Source: Shinella zoogloeoides (GTDB taxonomy: Bacteria > Pseudomonadota > Alphaproteobacteria > Rhizobiales > Rhizobiaceae). From it: a stretch of DNA of 64,000 bases. Numbering within the stretch: the stretch's first letter is position 1; the number at the start of each line of letters is the position of its first letter. Made by a program: the position numbers and the translations under genes. The notes beneath the pieces were generated by a model, which worked only from the letters and a program-made list of their open reading frames with translations, ran no database searches and was not told where the DNA came from. Positions 8,365 to 17,610 of the stretch are shown piece after piece. The DNA is taken from assembly GCF_003574625.1 (NCBI RefSeq), contig NZ_QNUJ01000001.1, forward strand, positions 496,001-560,000, read 5' to 3'.

Positions 8365-9173
8365 GCAAGTCCGATCCGCTTCTGAAAATCGAGGGCCTGC
8401 GGCTGAAATTCGGCCAACGCGAAGTACTGAAGGGCGTCGACCTTTCGGTCGAGAAGGGCGAGGTCGTGGTGCTGATCGGCGCTTCCGGCTCGGGCAAGAC
8501 CTCGCTGCTGCGCTGCATCAACCTCCTCAACATGCCGTCCGCAGGCCGCATCACGATCGGCGGCGAGGCGATCTACAATGCAGACCCGGCCGGCCGCGAC
8601 GGCAATGGCGTGCCGTCCAAGATCGTGAACCGTATCCGCTCGCAGACCGGCATGGTGTTCCAGCAGTTCAACCTCTTCCCGCACATGACGGCTCTTGAGA
8701 ACGTCATGGAAGGGCCGGTCACGGTGAAGGGCGCGAATGTCGAGGTGACCCGCAAGGAGGCGCTCGACCTGCTCGCGCAGATGGGCCTTCAGGAGCATGT
8801 CGGCAAGCATCCGCGCCAGCTTTCTGGCGGTCAGCAGCAGCGTGTCGCCATTGCGCGCGCCTGCGCCATGCAGCCGCAGGTCATGTTGTTCGACGAGCCG
8901 ACCTCCGCGCTCGATCCCGAACTGGTCGGCGAGGTGATGAAGGCCATGGTCGATCTTGCCCGCACCGGCATGACCATGGTCATTGTGACCCACGAACTCG
9001 GCTTCGCCTTCGAGATCGCCGACCGGGTGATCTTCCTCGACCTTGGCACCATCGCAGAGGACGGGCCGCCGAAGGATGTTCTGCTGCGACCGACCCATCC
9101 CCGGCTGAAGAGCTTCGTCGGCCGTTTCCACGAGACCGCCGACCTACTGCGCCCCTTCCTCGAAGGCGGCTGA
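8361..9173 (+). CDS. Polar amino acid ABC transporter ATPase (GlnQ/HisP type)
   Basis: 270-residue ATPase. Walker [10 protein letters not shown] at residues 40-48, Q-loop [14 protein letters not shown], signature [14 protein letters not shown], Walker [20 protein letters not shown] and H-loop [13 protein letters not shown] are intact. The stretch [15 protein letters not shown] is a longer-than-usual insert between the P-loop and Q-loop, of the kind seen in HisP-like members. It is coupled to the permease by ATGA. A 106-base gap separates it from the aldehyde dehydrogenase, so the transporter and catabolic genes may share one transcript. Confidence 0.93.
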   Translation: MSKSDPLLKIEGLRLKFGQREVLKGVDLSVEKGEVVVLIGASGSGKTSLLRCINLLNMPSAGRITIGGEAIYNADPAGRDGNGVPSKIVNRIRSQTGMVFQQFNLFPHMTALENVMEGPVTVKGANVEVTRKEALDLLAQMGLQEHVGKHPRQLSGGQQQRVAIARACAMQPQVMLFDEPTSALDPELVGEVMKAMVDLARTGMTMVIVTHELGFAFEIADRVIFLDLGTIAEDGPPKDVLLRPTHPRLKSFVGRFHETADLLRPFLEGG

Positions 9174-9279
9174 TCCGGAACGAACGGCGCATTGCCGAAC
9201 CCGCATCCAGAGCGCCGGCCCGCTGGGGCCGGACGGTTTCCTGCGTCCCGTCGCGGGCAAGATATGAAGGTAGAAAAGC

Positions 9280-10758
9280 ATGTCCCTCAGCTTCAATCCC
9301 GACACAGTCACCATTCCCTCTGGCCACCATATCGGCGGACGCTTCGTCGAGTTGCCCGGTGAGAAGATCGCCGTGCTGCGCCCCTCGGATGAGCAGCCGA
9401 TGCGTCCCGTCACTGATGGCGGCAAGGATGCGGTCGAGATGGCCGTTGCCGCTGCCAAGTCCGCGCTCGCCGCCTCCGGCTGGGCGCGAATGAACCCACG
9501 CGACAGGGCGAAGGTCCTGTTCCGCTTCGCCGGGAAGATCGAGGAAAAGGCCGAGTATCTCGGCCGCCTGGAAGCCATGGGCTCGAGCCGGCTTGTGGCG
9601 GGCACGGTCACCGGCGATGCCATCCGCACCGCCGGCGTCGTCCGTTACTTCGCCGAATACTGCGACAAGCTGGAAGGCATCGTCACCGCCACCAAGGCGG
9701 AGACGCTCAGCTATACGCGCCGGGAACCCTACGGCATCTGCGGCGCGATCGTGCCGTGGAACTTCCCGATGATCACCGCCGCTTGGAAATTCGCGCCGGC
9801 GCTCGCGGCCGGCAACGCGGTCGTGATGAAGACGTCGGAACTGACGCCGCACAGCCTGCTGGCGCTCGCCGAATGCGCTGCGGAAGCCGGACTGCCGGGC
9901 GGTCTTCTCAACGTGCTGAACGGCTGGGGGCATACGACGGGTGCGGCCATCGTCGCTCATCCGGACATCGGCATCGTTTCCTTCACGGGCTCCACGAAAA
10001 CCGGTACGGCGGTCATGACGCTTGCGGCGCAATCCGGCATCAAGCCCGTCGTTTTGGAGCTCGGCGGCAAGAGCCCGCAGATCGTCACCCGCAATCCGGG
10101 TGACATGGATGCGGTGGCAACGCGCGTCGCGAACGCCTTCATGGTCAATGCCGGCCAGGTCTGCACGCTCGCCTCGCGGCTGATCGTCGACCGGTTGGTC
10201 GCGGACGAACTGGTCGACCGCGTCCTCGAAAGGACGAAGCAGATCAAGGCCGGCCCCACATGGGACGAGGCCACCACCTTCGCCCCTGTGATCTCCGCCC
10301 GGCAGTTCGAGCGGATCGACCAACTCGTGCAGGAGACCGTGAAGCAGGGCGCCGAGGTGCTGACCGGCGCGGCGCGGCTCGAAGGTCCCAACCAGGGCAA
10401 CTTCTATGCCCCGACGGTGCTGGCCAATGTCTCGCGCGCCAATATCGGTTTCACAGAGGAGTATTTCGGCCCGGTTATGTCGGTGACGACCTATGACGAG
10501 ATCGAGGAGGCCATCGCCGAGGCGCAGCACCCGATCTACGGCCTTGCCGCCTCCGTCCACACGCAGGACCTGAAGCTTGCCATGAAGGTCGCCGACTCCG
10601 TCGAGGCCGGCATGGTCTGGGTCAACCAGCACGGGCGCGATCCCGAATTCACCTATGCCGCCGGCGGCTGGAAGGGCTCGGGCTTCGGCAAGGACATGGG
10701 CCGCGCCGGCATCGAGGAATTCACCCGGCAGAAGGCCGTGTGGATCAACTATCTCTGA
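9280..10758 (+). CDS. NAD(P)-dependent aldehyde dehydrogenase
   Basis: 492-residue ALDH-superfamily enzyme oxidising an aldehyde to the acid. The catalytic set is complete: N161 (PWNFPM), E260 (LELGGKSP) and nucleophile C295 (NAGQVCTLASR). The cofactor loop FTGSTKTG and the C-terminal GSGFGKDMGRAGIEEFTRQKAVWINY are present. Family resemblance is to the broad betaine-aldehyde/gamma-aminobutyraldehyde group, and specificity is not resolved. The GMC oxidoreductase follows 11 bases later, so an alcohol-to-aldehyde-to-acid relay is plausible. A second, different aldehyde dehydrogenase is encoded at 14600. Confidence 0.91.
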   Translation: MSLSFNPDTVTIPSGHHIGGRFVELPGEKIAVLRPSDEQPMRPVTDGGKDAVEMAVAAAKSALAASGWARMNPRDRAKVLFRFAGKIEEKAEYLGRLEAMGSSRLVAGTVTGDAIRTAGVVRYFAEYCDKLEGIVTATKAETLSYTRREPYGICGAIVPWNFPMITAAWKFAPALAAGNAVVMKTSELTPHSLLALAECAAEAGLPGGLLNVLNGWGHTTGAAIVAHPDIGIVSFTGSTKTGTAVMTLAAQSGIKPVVLELGGKSPQIVTRNPGDMDAVATRVANAFMVNAGQVCTLASRLIVDRLVADELVDRVLERTKQIKAGPTWDEATTFAPVISARQFERIDQLVQETVKQGAEVLTGAARLEGPNQGNFYAPTVLANVSRANIGFTEEYFGPVMSVTTYDEIEEAIAEAQHPIYGLAASVHTQDLKLAMKVADSVEAGMVWVNQHGRDPEFTYAAGGWKGSGFGKDMGRAGIEEFTRQKAVWINYL

Positions 10759-10769
10759 GGACTTCGCAA

Positions 10770-12461
10770 ATGATCTACGATTACGTCATCGTGGGGGGCG
10801 GCTCGGCCGGCGCGACGCTTGCGGGCCGCCTGTCCGAGAACCCCGCCAAACAGGTGGCGCTGCTGGAAGCAGGTCCCGACACCCCGCCTGACAACGTGCC
10901 GGATGTGATTTCCGACAGCTATCCGGGCCTTTCCTATTTCGACCCGGCGTTCCACTGGACGAAGCTCAGGGTCTTTGCCCGAAACCCCCGTTCCAATTCC
11001 GAGGTCATCCCCCCGACCCGCCTGGAGCAGGCGCGGGTGATGGGCGGCGGATCGTCGATCAACGGCCAGTTCGCCGTGCGCGGGCTTCCCGCCGACTACG
11101 ACGAATGGGAGGCGATGGGCGCCGCCGGCTGGAACTGGGAGGGGATGCTGCCCTATTTCCGCAAGCTGGAGCGCGATCTCGACTTTGACGGCCCGCTGCA
11201 CGGCAGGGAAGGCCCGATGCCGATCCGCCGCGTCTTCCCCGAGGACTGGGCGGGCTTTACCAAGTCGGTGCTCGCCGTCACCGAGCAGGACGCTCCTTAC
11301 AGAAAGGACTACAACGCCTCCTTCGACGACGGCTCCTTCCCGCTTCCCCTGGCCAACGAGAACGACCGGCGGGTCTCGACCGCCATCGGCTACCTCACCC
11401 GCGAGGTGCGGGCCCGCAAGAACCTGCATATCTTCGCCAATACGCAGGTCGAGGGGCTGGAGATCGAGGGCAGGCGCGTTACCGGCGTCAATGCCCGCAC
11501 GGCAGACCGGCCGCCGGAACTCTGGCAGGCGCGTGAGGTCATCCTGTCCTCCGGCGCGCTGCATACGCCGCCGATCCTACTGCGCGCCGGCATCGGCCCG
11601 GCCGCGGACCTTCGCGCGCTCGGCATTCCGGTCGTGGCGGACCTGCCCGGTGTCGGCGCCAATCTAATGGATCACCCGCATCTTTCCGTGGGCGCGCATT
11701 TCAAGCGTTCCGCCCGGCTCAAGCCCGGCCAGCGCCGCCATATCTTCCTCGGCGTGCGCTATTCCTCCGGCTACGACGGCTGTTCGCCGTCCGACATGCT
11801 GCTGATGCCGGTCAACCGCGCCGGCTGGCATCCGCTCGGCAAGGCGATGGGCGCGCTGAACGTCTGCGTGAACAAGTCCTATTCCCGCGGAAGCGTTACC
11901 CTGAAGACGGCCGACTGGCGCGACGAGCCGGTGGTCAACCTCAACCTCGGTGGCGACGAGCGCGACCTGATGCGTCTCGTCGACGGTTTCGAGCGGATAT
12001 ACCGCATCATGGAGGACCCGCGCGTGCAGGCGCATGTGAATACGTGGTTCCTCGCCGGCTATACCGAGGAAGCACGCTTGCTTTCCGTCCGCAAGCTGTC
12101 GAACTACGTCAAGACAGGGGCGGCGGCGCTGCTTTTCGATTATGCGCCCTTCTTCCGCGAGACGCTCCTGCGCCACAAGTTCGGCACCACGGAGCGGATG
12201 CACGAGATGATGCAGAACCGCGACCTGATCGTCGACTGGGCGAAGAAGGCGGTCTGGTCGGGCTGGCATGTCTCCTGCAGTTGCCGGATGGGCGGCGACG
12301 ACGATCCGATGGCCGTGCTCGATAACGAGTGCCGGGTGCGCGGTGTCGAAGGCCTGCGCGTGGTCGACGCGTCCGCCATGCCCTCCGTCATCGCGGCCAA
12401 CACCAATATCACCACGATCGCGATGGCCGAGAAGGCCGCCGATCTGATCCTGAATTCCTGA
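10770..12461 (+). CDS. GMC-family FAD-dependent oxidoreductase (choline dehydrogenase-like)
   Basis: 563-residue flavoprotein oxidising an alcohol group. The FAD-binding motif GGGSAG is at residues 9-14. The GMC signature region (ARVMGGGSSINGQFAVRG) and the conserved C-terminal part (GWHVSCSCRMGGDDDP, then ANTNITTIAMAEKAAD) are present, including the active-site His and the later Asn. The usual H-x-x-GTCRMG pattern is altered to H-V-S-C-S-C-RMG. ATG 10770 is chosen because it directly begins the Rossmann strand. Although the family name is choline dehydrogenase, no betaine-type regulator or partner marks it as BetA. The neighbouring aldehyde dehydrogenase is the likely next step. Confidence 0.9.
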   Translation: MIYDYVIVGGGSAGATLAGRLSENPAKQVALLEAGPDTPPDNVPDVISDSYPGLSYFDPAFHWTKLRVFARNPRSNSEVIPPTRLEQARVMGGGSSINGQFAVRGLPADYDEWEAMGAAGWNWEGMLPYFRKLERDLDFDGPLHGREGPMPIRRVFPEDWAGFTKSVLAVTEQDAPYRKDYNASFDDGSFPLPLANENDRRVSTAIGYLTREVRARKNLHIFANTQVEGLEIEGRRVTGVNARTADRPPELWQAREVILSSGALHTPPILLRAGIGPAADLRALGIPVVADLPGVGANLMDHPHLSVGAHFKRSARLKPGQRRHIFLGVRYSSGYDGCSPSDMLLMPVNRAGWHPLGKAMGALNVCVNKSYSRGSVTLKTADWRDEPVVNLNLGGDERDLMRLVDGFERIYRIMEDPRVQAHVNTWFLAGYTEEARLLSVRKLSNYVKTGAAALLFDYAPFFRETLLRHKFGTTERMHEMMQNRDLIVDWAKKAVWSGWHVSCSCRMGGDDDPMAVLDNECRVRGVEGLRVVDASAMPSVIAANTNITTIAMAEKAADLILNS

Positions 12462-12485
12462 ACCAGATACCAAGAGGAGCCCGAA

Positions 12486-13268
12486 ATGCGAGAGAACAAG
12501 GTCAAGACCCTTTGGTCCAAAGGCGAATGCGCCGTCACCGGCTGGCTGGCGATCCCCTCCGGCCTTTCCGCCGAGATGATGGCACAGCAGGATTTCGATG
12601 CGGTCACGGTCGATATGCAGCATGGTTGCGCGGACTATTCCGACATGCTGTCGATGCTGCAGGCGATTTCCACCACCGACAAGACGCCCTTCGTGCGCGT
12701 GCCGTGGAACGATCCGGCGATCATCGGCCGCGTGCTGGATGCCGGTGCCTTCGGCGTGATCGTGCCGATGGTCAACACTGCCGCGGAATGCCGCGCCTTC
12801 GTCGAGGCCTGCCGCTACTATCCCGAGGGCGGCCGTTCCGTCGGCCCGATCCGCGCGGGCCTCTACGGCGGTGCGGACTATTTCGCCAATGCCAACAAGA
12901 CGGTCATCACCATGGCGATGATCGAGCATAAGGACGGCGTCGCCAATCTGGACGAGATCCTTGCCACGTCGGGCCTCGATGCGATCTTCGTCGGCCCGTC
13001 GGATCTTGCCGTGTCCATGGGATACACGCCCGGCTTCGATCCGAAGTGGGGCGACGTGAACGAAGCGATCGCGCTGATCGCCGACCGTTGCATCAAGGCC
13101 GGCGTCGTTCCGGGCATCCATGTCGGCTCGGTCGAGTACGGGCAGAAGATGCGCGACCTCGGCTACAAGTTCATCGCCTATCTCTCGGACTTCCGCATGC
13201 TGCAGATCGCCTATTCGCGCGCGCTGCCGTCGTTCCGTGCCGGCAAGCCGGCGCCGGACGCGCCCTGA
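12486..13268 (+). CDS. HpcH/HpaI aldolase (2-keto-3-deoxy or 4-hydroxy-2-oxo acid aldolase family)
   Basis: 260-residue class II pyruvate aldolase. Diagnostic stretches are the catalytic VDMQHG, VRVPWND, GAFGVIVPMVNT, YYPEGGRSVGP, the metal-ligand MIEHKDG, and FVGPSDLAVSMG. Members reversibly cleave 4-hydroxy-2-oxo acids to pyruvate or a related keto acid plus an aldehyde. An AGGAG ribosome site lies just before ATG 12486. Placed between a GMC oxidoreductase and a DAO-family enzyme and followed by an aldehyde dehydrogenase, it could make the semialdehyde that the 14600 enzyme oxidises. That link is inferred from gene order. Confidence 0.9.
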   Translation: MRENKVKTLWSKGECAVTGWLAIPSGLSAEMMAQQDFDAVTVDMQHGCADYSDMLSMLQAISTTDKTPFVRVPWNDPAIIGRVLDAGAFGVIVPMVNTAAECRAFVEACRYYPEGGRSVGPIRAGLYGGADYFANANKTVITMAMIEHKDGVANLDEILATSGLDAIFVGPSDLAVSMGYTPGFDPKWGDVNEAIALIADRCIKAGVVPGIHVGSVEYGQKMRDLGYKFIAYLSDFRMLQIAYSRALPSFRAGKPAPDAP

Positions 13269-13292
13269 GGCGGATAGGATCGGAGCGGGAAG

Positions 13293-14552
13293 ATGACACA
13301 GCCGCGTCGCAGCGAAAAAGTGATCGTCATCGGTGCGGGCATCATCGGTGTCTGCGCGGCCAACGCGCTTGTCGACGAAGGCTTCGCGGTCGAGGTCGTC
13401 GATCCGCTCGATCCCGGCAGTCCGGGGCAATGCTCCTATGGCAATGCGGGAGGGCTTTCACCGGGCTCCTGCATTCCCAATGCCATGCCCGGCATCGCCG
13501 CCCAGGTGCCCGGCATGCTGCTCGATCCGGAGGGGCCGATCGGGCTGCGCCTCCTCGATCTTCCCCACGCTTTGCCGTGGCTCCTCCGTTTCCTCGCCAA
13601 TTCCCGCCTTTCGCGCGTAAAACGCATATCGGACGGGATGATCGCGCTGAACCGGCTCACGCTCACCTGCTATGAGCCGCTGGTGAAGGAGGCGGGCTGC
13701 GAGGACCTGATCGTGCATCGCGGCCAGCTTTTCGCCTACGAGAATCCGAAAGGCCCGGAAGGCAGTGCCTTGTCCATCGCCATGCGGCGCGAGCGCGGCG
13801 TCAAGGTCGAAATCCTCGATGCCCGCCAGATGCGGGAGCTGGAGCCGGCCATCTCGCCGGCCTATTGCGCCGGGGTCTTCCTGCCGGAGCAGGGCCAGTG
13901 CCCCAATCCGGGCCGGCTCGTTTCCGCCATCGCGCGGCTTGCGTCGGACAAGGGCGCCGTCTTCACCCGCCGGAGTGTAAGAGCGCTCGTGCTGGAGCAG
14001 GGGCGTGTGGTGGGCGTCTCGACCGAGGCCGGCGTGATCTCGGCCGACAAGGTGGTGATCGCCGCCGGTGCGTTTTCCGCGCCCTTCGCCCGGCAGGTCG
14101 GCGTGCGCGTTCCGCTGATCAGCGAGCGCGGCTATCACATCATGCTGCCCAATGCGGACACGGGCCTGAAGGTCAACGTCAACGCCGCCGAGCGCAAGTT
14201 CGTCGCCGCGCCGATGGAGGGGGGACTGCGCCTTTCCGGCACGGTGGAATTCGCCCGGCCGGAGGCTGCGCCGAACTGGCGGCGGGCGGATATCCTGCTC
14301 AGCCAGGCACGCCACATGTTCCACGGAGCCGACCTCGGCGGCATGGAGCGCTGGATGGGCAACCGTCCCGGCACGCCGGACAGTATCCCGGTCATCGAGG
14401 TTGCCCCGCGCCACGACAACGTCATCCTCGCTTTCGGCCACGGCCATCAGGGCCTGATGGGCGGATCGGTGACGGGCCGCCTGGTGGCGGAGCTTGCCGC
14501 CGGTCGGCCGACCTCCATCGACATATCGCATTTCCGCTCGTCCCGGTTCTGA
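13293..14552 (+). CDS. FAD-dependent D-amino acid dehydrogenase-like oxidoreductase (DAO family)
   Basis: 419-residue flavoprotein of the DadA/D-hydroxyproline-dehydrogenase group. The nucleotide motif GAGIIG is at residues 14-19. SYGNAGGLSPGSCIPNAMPG and the C-terminal FGHGHQGLMGGSVTGRLVAEL are typical of DadA-like enzymes, as is GNRPGTPDSIPVIEVAP. Such enzymes oxidise a D-amino acid to an imino or keto acid and feed electrons to quinones. Together with the racemase-family enzyme at 5741 it could form an L-to-D epimerise-then-oxidise route. Paralogues at 52556 and 57870 belong to a separate cluster. Confidence 0.89.
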   Translation: MTQPRRSEKVIVIGAGIIGVCAANALVDEGFAVEVVDPLDPGSPGQCSYGNAGGLSPGSCIPNAMPGIAAQVPGMLLDPEGPIGLRLLDLPHALPWLLRFLANSRLSRVKRISDGMIALNRLTLTCYEPLVKEAGCEDLIVHRGQLFAYENPKGPEGSALSIAMRRERGVKVEILDARQMRELEPAISPAYCAGVFLPEQGQCPNPGRLVSAIARLASDKGAVFTRRSVRALVLEQGRVVGVSTEAGVISADKVVIAAGAFSAPFARQVGVRVPLISERGYHIMLPNADTGLKVNVNAAERKFVAAPMEGGLRLSGTVEFARPEAAPNWRRADILLSQARHMFHGADLGGMERWMGNRPGTPDSIPVIEVAPRHDNVILAFGHGHQGLMGGSVTGRLVAELAAGRPTSIDISHFRSSRF

Positions 14553-14599
14553 TCGGGCCCGCGCGGCAACACGGCCATGCGCCGGACAAGGAGAAACCG

Positions 14600-16033
14600 A
14601 TGTATGAAGAAACAATCGACCTGCTGATCGACGGCGTTTTCCGCAAGGGCAGCGAGGGCAAGGGCCAGCCGCTCGTAAATCCCGCGACCGGCGAGGAGAT
14701 CGCCACGGTGCCGCATGCCTCGGCCGCCGACCTCGACGCAGCGCTCGCCGCTGCCGATCGCGCATTCGGCCCCTGGAAGGCGCTGCCGGCGGTCAATCGC
14801 TACAAGATCATGATGAAGGCCGCCGACCTGATCGACGAGCGGCTGGAGACCATCGCCCGTGTCCTGACCATGGAGAACGGCAAGCCGCTCGCCGAGGCCA
14901 GAGGCGAGGTCGCCTTCTCGGCGGAAGCAACGCGCTGGTATGCCGAGGAAGGCAAGCGCGCCTATGGGCGCATCGTGCCAGGCCGCGTTCCGGGCCAGCG
15001 CCAGATGGTTTACAAGGAGCCGGTGGGCGTGGTTGCGGCTTTCGCGGCCTGGAACTTCCCGGCCTCCAACGTGATCCGCAAGATATCCGGCGCGCTTGCG
15101 GCCGGCTGCTCGATCATCCTCAAGACCGCCGAGGAAACCCCCGGCACGGCCGTGGCCTTCGCCCGCTGCTTCCAGGATGCCGGCCTGCCGAAAGGCGTGC
15201 TGAACCTCGTCTTCGGGGTGCCGGACGAGGTCTCGCTTCATCTTCTCGCCTCGCCGATCCCTAGGAAGGTGTCCCTTACCGGCTCCACTGCCGTGGGCAA
15301 GCTCCTGCAGAAGCGCGCCGCGGACACGCTGAAGCGCACGACTATGGAACTCGGTGGCCACGCCCCGGTGCTGGTCTTTGCGGATGCCGACGTGGACCAC
15401 GCGGTGGCGACGCTTGCCGCCGCCAAATTCCGCAATGCCGGGCAGGTCTGCACCTCGCCCACCCGCTTCTTCGTGCATGAGAGCATCGCCGGTGCCTTTG
15501 CCGCCGGCATGGCCGCGAAGGCCGCCGCGCTGAAGCTCGGCAACGGGCTCGATCCCGAAACACAGATGGGACCGATGATCGCCCCGCGCCGCTGCGACGC
15601 CATCCAGTCGCTGGTCGACGATGCCGTCGGCAAGGGGGCAGAACTCCTCGCCGGAGGCCAGCGTCTGGACCGGCCGGGCAATTTCTATGCGCCGACCGTG
15701 CTTTCCAACGTGCCGGAAAGCGCCCGGATCATGTCCGAGGAACCCTTCGGCCCCGTCGCCTCCATCGTGCCGTTCTCGACCTTCGATGAGGTCATCGCCC
15801 GGGCGAACGCTCTGCCCTACGGCCTTGCCTCCTTTGTCTTCACGAAGGACGGGGCGACCGCGCGCGATGCGGAAATGGCGCTGGAAGCCGGTCTCGTCGG
15901 CGTGAACCACACGATGATCTCGACCCCCGAGACACCGTTCGGCGGCGTCAACGAATCCGGCTTCGGTTCCGAGAGCGGTATCGAGGGGCTGGAAGCCTTC
16001 CAGCGCACCAAGTTCGTATCCGAACTGTTCTGA
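14600..16033 (+). CDS. Aldehyde dehydrogenase, succinate-semialdehyde dehydrogenase-like
   Basis: 477-residue ALDH with N152 (WNFPA), E250 (MELGGHAP) and catalytic C284 (NAGQVCTSPTRF). The regions SLTGSTAVGK and HTMISTPETPFGGVNESGFGSE match the GabD-like succinate- or ketoglutarate-semialdehyde group. A strong ribosome site (AAGGAG) stands just before ATG 14600. It follows the DAO gene by 47 bases and precedes the 2-hydroxyacid dehydrogenase. In hydroxyproline pathways the last step is 2-ketoglutarate-semialdehyde oxidation, so this gene is the best candidate for that role if such a pathway is encoded. The exact substrate remains open. Confidence 0.9.
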   Translation: MYEETIDLLIDGVFRKGSEGKGQPLVNPATGEEIATVPHASAADLDAALAAADRAFGPWKALPAVNRYKIMMKAADLIDERLETIARVLTMENGKPLAEARGEVAFSAEATRWYAEEGKRAYGRIVPGRVPGQRQMVYKEPVGVVAAFAAWNFPASNVIRKISGALAAGCSIILKTAEETPGTAVAFARCFQDAGLPKGVLNLVFGVPDEVSLHLLASPIPRKVSLTGSTAVGKLLQKRAADTLKRTTMELGGHAPVLVFADADVDHAVATLAAAKFRNAGQVCTSPTRFFVHESIAGAFAAGMAAKAAALKLGNGLDPETQMGPMIAPRRCDAIQSLVDDAVGKGAELLAGGQRLDRPGNFYAPTVLSNVPESARIMSEEPFGPVASIVPFSTFDEVIARANALPYGLASFVFTKDGATARDAEMALEAGLVGVNHTMISTPETPFGGVNESGFGSESGIEGLEAFQRTKFVSELF

Positions 16034-16085
16034 AATATCCCGATGAGGCGGTGGGGTATCCCGCCGCTTTCCGGCAGGAGGAAAA

Positions 16086-17486
16086 ATGACCGACAGGACC
16101 ACGCCCAGGATATTGATCGTCGATCTGGTGGGCCTTGCCATCGGTCCGGACGGGCTTCCGGATCATTCCGCCGTCAAGGCGCATGTGGAGGCCCGGGGCG
16201 GCGTTTTCCATGAGGGCTCGGCGCGTGCCATGCCGACCCCCGAGCCCGGACGGGCGCACTTCTATTACCAGCCCATGCTCTCCACCGAGGCCGAACTTCT
16301 GGCCGAAGCGGGAGACGGTCTCTACGATGCCGTCATCGCCGCGGCGACGTTCCTGCCGAAAGGCATGCGCTTCGATCTCGGCGGCGTCCGGATCGGCACG
16401 GGAACCGGCAATATGGGTTCCGCCAGTTGGGGTGGCGGTGATGGCCAGGGCGGCATTGCGCCGCTGATGAACACGCCCGGCATCAATGCGCGCGCCACCG
16501 CACAGATGGTGATGAAGGCGCTCCTCAGGGTGCGCCCCGACCTGCCGGTTGACGAGATGAACGCGCTGGTGGCTGCCGGCCGTTTTGACACCGGGACCGA
16601 TCTGGTCCGCTTTCCGACCGCCAAGCTGGAGGGCAGGACATTCGCGGTGATCGGCTACGGCAATATCGGCCGGGAAGTGGCAAAGCTCGCCCGGGCTTTC
16701 GGAATGACTGTGCGCATCTTCGCCCGCCCGCGCCATAGGGTGTGGATCGAGAGCGAGGGCTTTGTCTATGCAGCCAGCCCCCTTGAAGCCGCGGCGGATG
16801 CAGACGTCCTTTCCGTCCATGTCGGCCTCGGATCGCTCGGGCCGAAAGGCCATGCCAATGCCGGGCTGATCGGTGCGAAGGTGCTATCGGCGCTCGCCGA
16901 GGGGGCTGTGCTCATCAATTACGATCGCGGCGAGTTGGTCGATATCCCGGCTCTGGCCGCCGCCCTTTCCTCGGGGCGCGTCTCGCACGCCGCGATCGAT
17001 GCCGATCTCTTTTGCGACGCGTCGAGCGGCGCGCTGTCCGGCCCAATGGCTCCCTATCTGTCCCTCTTGTCGGAGCACGGCGCACGGCTGTCGCTGTTGC
17101 CCCATGCCGCCGCGGATACGGATCACCCGACCCGCGTGGTGGGGGCGATGCAGGCGGTCAATCAGATCCTCGATGCGATCGAGCGGCGCGTTGTCCGCAA
17201 TCTCAGGGGCGATCTGCCCGAAGGATACACCGACGCCGGAGCCCGGACACCAGCCGGACTTGGCGGCGTGACCGCAGGCCATCTGGAGGAATTGCGTTGC
17301 GACAAGGCCCAAATGGAAGCGCTACACACCGCCGCGCAAGGCGTTCTCTTGGCGTTGGACAGATTGGCGAGTGAAGGTGTACGGACAGCGGGTAGCAATC
17401 TGTTGCTCAAGAGCAATATCCTCGCCACGCTGCTGCGAGCGCAATCACTGGAGGGACCGTTCTATGGTTTATCTGAAACAGAGTGA
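16086..17486 (+). CDS. Divergent D-isomer-specific 2-hydroxyacid dehydrogenase (NAD-binding)
   Basis: 466 residues, against about 310-340 for common members. The NAD motif GYGNIG is at residues 190-195, and the substrate arginine is kept in INYDRGELVDIPAL (R281). The usual DVFExEP glutamate is not recognisable; the corresponding stretch reads AAIDADLFCDA. A histidine (H340, in LLPHAAADTDHP) takes the place of the catalytic one. About 120 extra C-terminal residues have no assignment. AGGAGG precedes ATG 16086. As the last gene of the cluster it may reduce or oxidise a 2-keto/2-hydroxy acid intermediate, but the altered catalytic triad makes activity uncertain. Confidence 0.8.
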   Translation: MTDRTTPRILIVDLVGLAIGPDGLPDHSAVKAHVEARGGVFHEGSARAMPTPEPGRAHFYYQPMLSTEAELLAEAGDGLYDAVIAAATFLPKGMRFDLGGVRIGTGTGNMGSASWGGGDGQGGIAPLMNTPGINARATAQMVMKALLRVRPDLPVDEMNALVAAGRFDTGTDLVRFPTAKLEGRTFAVIGYGNIGREVAKLARAFGMTVRIFARPRHRVWIESEGFVYAASPLEAAADADVLSVHVGLGSLGPKGHANAGLIGAKVLSALAEGAVLINYDRGELVDIPALAAALSSGRVSHAAIDADLFCDASSGALSGPMAPYLSLLSEHGARLSLLPHAAADTDHPTRVVGAMQAVNQILDAIERRVVRNLRGDLPEGYTDAGARTPAGLGGVTAGHLEELRCDKAQMEALHTAAQGVLLALDRLASEGVRTAGSNLLLKSNILATLLRAQSLEGPFYGLSETE

Positions 17487-17496
17487 AGGCTGTTAA

Positions 17497-17583
17497 CTAC
17501 ATAAGCTTTTCGGAGACTGCTGTCTTGCCGGAGCCGACTGGGTCGCCGATGCCGACGCGCAGGCGACCGTTCTTCGATGTCAT
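17497..17583 (-). pseudogene. ureG: ureG 5' relic (urease accessory GTPase)
   Basis: A 28-codon minus-strand frame starting at ATG 17583 reads [20 protein letters not shown] followed by TAVSEKLM and a stop. This is the N-terminus of UreG, the nickel-incorporating GTPase of urease maturation, including its P-loop GxxxxGSGKT. The protein is normally about 200 residues, so only the first 14% survives before TAG at 17497. It lies 27 bases downstream of a ureF 3' relic, the native gene order. The 2-hydroxyacid dehydrogenase gene ends only 10 bases further, marking the deletion junction. Confidence 0.82.
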
Positions 17584-17610
17584 GGAAACTCCCTTGGAAT
17601 GAAGGCCCGC

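Noticed and set aside
8980-10632. Long minus-strand frame opposite the aldehyde dehydrogenase gene
   Set aside because: It is the GC-rich mirror of a real gene: His/Arg/Asp-rich composition and no motif. Similar mirror frames at 11664-13430, 14447-16141 and 61278-62822 were dropped for the same reason.
10770-12461. Calling the GMC oxidoreductase choline dehydrogenase (betA)
   Set aside because: There is no betB partner of betaine type, no betI next to it, and the active-site pattern is altered; the family name alone is not enough.
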